The notes under the pieces: generated by a model | Databases searched by the model: none | What the model saw: only the letters and a program-made list of their open reading frames with translations | Told to the model about the DNA's origin: nothing | Assembly: GCA_035640475.1 (NCBI GenBank) | Contig: DASQWC010000194.1 | Coordinates: 1-31,313, forward strand | Length of the DNA: 31,313 nt | Direction of reading: 5' to 3' | Source of the DNA: DASQWC01 sp035640475 | GTDB lineage: Bacteria; Actinomycetota; JAICYB01 | Program-made: the position numbers and the translations under genes | Shown here: one piece after another, positions 28,783-31,313 of the stretch | Layout of the letters: every line of letters begins with the position of its first letter | Position numbering within the stretch: position 1 is the first letter of the stretch

Positions 28783-28895
28783 GGCGAGCTCCTACGGTGG
28801 GAGCCGATCGACTTGGCGATTTGCGTGCTTGCCACGCCCTGCGGGACACGCTGGGCAAAAGAGGTCCCTGCCTTGGTTCAGTCGACTCACGACCG

Positions 28896-29423
28896 TTGCA
28901 CGAGGAGGCTTACACCACGACCGCTATAGAAGCAGCCTTAGAGGCGAACCAGAAGTATGCGGAAGGATTTACTCAGGGAGGCCTACCGGGCAGGCCAACC
29001 CGTCTCAGGCTTGCAGTGGTCACTTGCATGGACTGTCGACTCCACGTATCCAAATTCTTGGGCTTCGACCTCGGAGATGCTCACATCATCCGGAACGCGG
29101 GCGGGATCGTGACCGAGGACGTCTTACGGTCGCTCATCGTCTCCTGTCATGTTGCGGGGACTCAAGAGGTCATGATCATCAACAACACAAAGTGCGGCAT
29201 GCTCACATTCACCGACGAGGAGCTCGCGACCAAGCTCCAGCAGGAATCGGGGAAGACACCCGTCGCTCCCGCCCGCTTCTACGCGTTCACAGACCTCGAG
29301 GAAAACGTACGCCAACAGATACACAGATTGAGATCGCACCCCTGGATACCGGAGAGCCTCCCTGTGCGGGGCTTCATTTACGACGTAGATACGGGTCGGC
29401 TGTCCGAGGTCTCGCCCGGCTAG
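28896..29423 (+). CDS. Beta-carbonic anhydrase homologue lacking the zinc-ligand His
   Basis: Resembles the small beta-class enzymes of the mycobacterial Rv1284 type, which interconvert CO2 and bicarbonate. Numbered from TTG 28896 (175 aa): VVTCMDCRLHV has Cys44, Asp46 and Arg48 of the C-x-D-x-R motif; AHIIRNAGGIVTEDVLRSL follows; the second zinc motif, normally H-x-x-C-G-M, is NNTKCGML with Asn97 in place of His and Cys100 kept; the end LPVRGFIYDVDTGRLSEV is standard. The start is uncertain: TTG 28896 has no ribosome site, while a good AGGAGG (28903-28908) lies 8 nt before an ACG at 28917. With one ligand lost it may be inactive, bind another metal or have another role. A heptamer array lies about 115 bp upstream. 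Confidence 0.78.
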   Translation: MHEEAYTTTAIEAALEANQKYAEGFTQGGLPGRPTRLRLAVVTCMDCRLHVSKFLGFDLGDAHIIRNAGGIVTEDVLRSLIVSCHVAGTQEVMIINNTKCGMLTFTDEELATKLQQESGKTPVAPARFYAFTDLEENVRQQIHRLRSHPWIPESLPVRGFIYDVDTGRLSEVSPG

Positions 29424-29477
29424 GCAGTCACCCTCGACCTCCAGTTCACGCGGCTGCGTCCACACCTGTTCGGGGAC

Positions 29478-29517
29478 TTGGGACAAAACTGTGACGCTTT
29501 GACCACTGGTTTGAGAC
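29478..29517 (-). promoter_or_regulatory. Tandem heptamer array, candidate response-regulator operator, copy 2
   Basis: Same arrangement as copy 1. On the minus strand: GTCTCAA (29517-29511), GTGGTCA (29506-29500), GTCACAG (29495-29489) and GTCCCAA (29484-29478), spacers ACCA, AAGC and TTTT. The whole ~95-bp neighbourhood (29472-29566) is a diverged copy of 28737-28832; the first 50 bp differ at only two positions. It lies 114 bp before the start of the metallo-hydrolase gene, nearly the distance seen from copy 1 to the TTG of the carbonic anhydrase-like gene. The gap 29424-29631 otherwise holds only the palindrome at 29549-29582. Confidence 0.6.
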
Positions 29518-29548
29518 GGCGTGCTTCTACATTGGGCGCGATCGCTTT

Positions 29549-29582
29549 GCCGCCTTGCGTGTGCCGGCACACGCAAGGCGGC
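29549..29582. repeat. Perfect 34-bp palindrome in the leader of the metallo-hydrolase gene
   Basis: The arm GCCGCCTTGCGTGTGCC is followed directly by its exact reverse complement with no spacer. It lies 32 bp after the heptamer array and 49 bp before the GTG start at 29632. As RNA it would form a very stable hairpin; there is no clear T-run after it (GGCCTTTC follows), so an attenuator or mRNA stabiliser is as likely as a terminator. At the matching place, copy 1 has only a poorer inverted repeat (TTTGCGTG ... CACGCTGGGCAAA). Confidence 0.7.
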
Positions 29583-29631
29583 GGCCTTTCAGAAAGAACA
29601 CGGCACCGGCAAGCTGGGAGGTGCTTGGGAC

Positions 29632-30441
29632 GTGCGCATCCACGTCATTCCCACCGGCACATTGGTTGGGAACAAGACGTTTCTGAGGGGTGAGGGCTGG
29701 CCTTCGCTCCTACGGCCCTACGAACCCTTCGAATTCCCCGCATTCTCCTACGTCCTCGAACACGACGACGGGCACATCGCGATCGACACCGGCATGACGT
29801 CGCGCGCCCGCACGCCGCGGCTGCTACGACGGATGGTCCCGAGGCCGATCATGCAGCCGGAAGACGAAGTGGGCCCGCAGATGCGCGCGAGAGGCCTCAA
29901 CCCCGAGGACGTGCGCCTCGTCATCGTTACGCATCTCGACTGGGATCACTTCGGAGGAGTTGGGCACTTCCCGAACGCAGACGTTCTCGTGCACCGGCCT
30001 GAACACAACTTCGCCTCCACTTTGATGGGCAAGTTGCGGTATCAGCCGAAGCTGTGGCCGACCGGGTTCAGTCCAGCCTTGTACGACCTGAACCCCGAAC
30101 CCTTTGGTCCATTCCCGACGAGCAAAGTCCTTACGGAAAATGGTGCCGTTCGCCTCGTGCCGATTCCCGGGCACTCGATCGCACAGGTTGCTGCGATCGT
30201 CAGGACCGGAGACGTTTCACTGTTCTTCGGAGCGGACCACATGCTCCGTCAAGACTGGTTCGTCGACGACTACAACCGTGGCCGTCTCAAGCAGCTCGGG
30301 TTGTTCTATCCAGACGCGGCTATCGAGACGAGCCGGCGCATACACATGTTCTTGGAGTCCCAACCGACTGTTCTCCTGCCCGCTCACGACGCCGACGCAG
30401 TCGGCCGGTTGCTCTCATTGGAGACGGTCAAGACGCGCTAG
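29632..30441 (+). CDS. Metallo-beta-lactamase-fold hydrolase (lactonase-like)
   Basis: A 269-aa protein of the MBL superfamily. GTG 29632 has GGGAGG ten bases upstream and gives VRIHVIPTGTLVGNK, similar to the start of AttM/AiiA-type N-acyl-homoserine lactonases. Metal-site motifs: GHIAIDTGM, VTHLDWDHFGGVGHF (His101, Asp103, Asp105, His106), IPGHSIAQVA (His181), FFGADHM (Asp202) and LLPAHD. The first motif is H-x-D-x-D-H rather than the classic H-x-H-x-D-H, a variant seen in some lactonase-like relatives. No signal peptide. The substrate is not known; quorum-signal or other lactone hydrolysis is one possibility. The upstream region carries a duplicated candidate regulator site, and the lipase gene follows by 14 nt. 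Confidence 0.86.
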   Translation: MRIHVIPTGTLVGNKTFLRGEGWPSLLRPYEPFEFPAFSYVLEHDDGHIAIDTGMTSRARTPRLLRRMVPRPIMQPEDEVGPQMRARGLNPEDVRLVIVTHLDWDHFGGVGHFPNADVLVHRPEHNFASTLMGKLRYQPKLWPTGFSPALYDLNPEPFGPFPTSKVLTENGAVRLVPIPGHSIAQVAAIVRTGDVSLFFGADHMLRQDWFVDDYNRGRLKQLGLFYPDAAIETSRRIHMFLESQPTVLLPAHDADAVGRLLSLETVKTR

Positions 30442-30455
30442 GTAATCACCTCTGA

Positions 30456-31307
30456 GTGTTTCTCAAAGCCGCCTCCGCCTGGTTGTCGGTTCTCCTTTTA
30501 CTTGGCGGTGCACTCAGCGGAGCTGCACGAACGCCTCGGCGCTTTCGCGAGAATCCGCTCGTGCTCGTGCATGGCTGCCCGCCTCCGCCCGACACGAGCG
30601 CTGACGCGGCGAGGATGTGGCGAACGGCTCGCGACTACTTTTTGAGGCGCGGCTATCCACGGAAATGGATCCGGGTCGTCACGTACGACGCGCCGGTGTG
30701 CGCGTCGAATGGCCGGCTGGCGAATGAGCTTGCCGTCGTCATCAAGGACCTCCTTGCACGCACGGGAGCCGCCAAGGTCGACATCGTCGCGCACTCCATG
30801 GGTGCGCTCGCCGCGCGACTGTACGTCCTCGACAAAGGCCGCACGTTCGTCCGGGACTTCGTCGCTTTGGCCGGGCCGAATCATGGTGCGGAGACGGCTC
30901 TCATCGGCTGGCCCCTCCGGACGTTCCTCGGGGGCGCATACGAGCAGCTGCAGGAGGGCTCACCCGCGTACGCATGCGGTCCGCTTGCTCATCACGAGAT
31001 TCAGACTCGGCTCAACGGCTGCCTGACGCCGTCCGGTCGCATCGAGGATGTCGACGAGACGCCGTTCGGAGTCGAGGACGGAGGATCGATCAGGTATCTG
31101 TCGATCTCCAACGACGTCGATGAGCTCGTCGTCCCGTCGCAGTCCGCGTGCCTCAACCAGGCGTTCATGAACGATTGCTCGGATAGCGTCAACGTGCGCT
31201 TGAGCCTCAAGCCGGAGCCGGGCGGGCCATTGATTCATGAGCGATACACCTCGGACAGGCGGGTGCTCGCACTGGTTTATGCGCACATCACACGCCGAAT
31301 CGACTGA
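30456..31307 (+). CDS. Secreted lipase/esterase, alpha/beta hydrolase
   Basis: A 283-aa protein with signal peptide (about 1-24, WLSVLLLLGGALSGAA) and an alpha/beta-hydrolase core of the class 2 lipase type. LVLVHGCPPPP forms the oxyanion region; VDIVAHSMGALAAR carries the nucleophile Ser114 in A-H-S-M-G; SNDVDELVVP (Asp220-Asp222 region) and PLIHERYTSD (His261) supply the likely acid and base. ALAGPNHGAE is typical of bacterial triacylglycerol lipases. Four Cys in the C-terminal half (ACGPL, NGCL, SACL, NDCS) may form disulfides, fitting an exported enzyme. The start is GTG 30456, 14 nt after the metallo-hydrolase. The stop shares a base with an ATG at 31307, so another coupled gene may begin just at the window's end. 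Confidence 0.88.
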   Translation: MFLKAASAWLSVLLLLGGALSGAARTPRRFRENPLVLVHGCPPPPDTSADAARMWRTARDYFLRRGYPRKWIRVVTYDAPVCASNGRLANELAVVIKDLLARTGAAKVDIVAHSMGALAARLYVLDKGRTFVRDFVALAGPNHGAETALIGWPLRTFLGGAYEQLQEGSPAYACGPLAHHEIQTRLNGCLTPSGRIEDVDETPFGVEDGGSIRYLSISNDVDELVVPSQSACLNQAFMNDCSDSVNVRLSLKPEPGGPLIHERYTSDRRVLALVYAHITRRID

Positions 31308-31313
31308 TGGCGC

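Overview
The window is GC-rich, densely coded bacterial chromosome. It most likely comes from an uncultured or deep-branching actinobacterium (Actinomycetota). The left two thirds carry the conserved actinobacterial run acyP-smc-ftsY ... ffh ... rpsP-khpA-rimM-trmD ... rplS-lepB-rnhB-DUF2469-yraN on the minus strand. DUF2469 beside rnhB and yraN, an FtsY with an N-terminal membrane anchor, and an MtrA/MtrB/LpqB-like cluster all support this placement. GTG and TTG starts and 4-nt stop/start overlaps are common.

Layout. 1-1519: start of a secreted RTX-like protein, galactokinase and yraN. 1642-8284: ribosome and RNA housekeeping block, interrupted by a rhodanese and a CmoB-like methyltransferase (between trmD and rplS) and by a class F-type sortase (between rimM and trmD). 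8342-11187: plus-strand S9 peptidase, then two small minus-strand surface proteins with signal peptide, Pro-rich stalk and C-terminal membrane anchor; one has a sorting-signal-like LPALAG. 11187-19111: a short DUF2007-like gene, ffh, a MenB/BadI-type crotonase, a GroES-like protein, ftsY, smc and acyP.

19134-22326 is an iron module: promoter with iron-box-like sequence, FTR1 permease, cupredoxin lipoprotein, a secreted ferrochelatase-like protein and a ferritin that looks leaderless. It suggests import, extracytoplasmic handling and storage of iron. A polytopic membrane protein with conserved-looking His/Asp positions, tRNA-Gly(GCC) and a Gre-like factor follow.

23990-28672 (minus) holds an OmpR-type regulator, a histidine kinase and a GerMN lipoprotein, each overlapping the next by 4 nt. 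Downstream are a 58-residue zinc-ribbon protein, a GpgS-like glycosyltransferase with an altered DxD motif and a STAS protein with a C-terminal zinc ribbon, again chained by 4-nt overlaps, and then a DUF2188-like protein.

The right end (plus) has a beta-carbonic anhydrase homologue lacking a zinc-ligand histidine, a metallo-beta-lactamase-fold hydrolase and a secreted lipase. The first two genes are each preceded by a copy of one ~95-bp element. Each copy contains four 7-bp blocks at exact 11-bp spacing, the geometry of OmpR/PhoB-family tandem operators. One copy also lies in front of the divergent regulator gene. This duplicated operator is the most interesting signal I found.

A GC-rich intergenic repeat family occurs at three places, in the same orientation, each between consecutive minus-strand genes.
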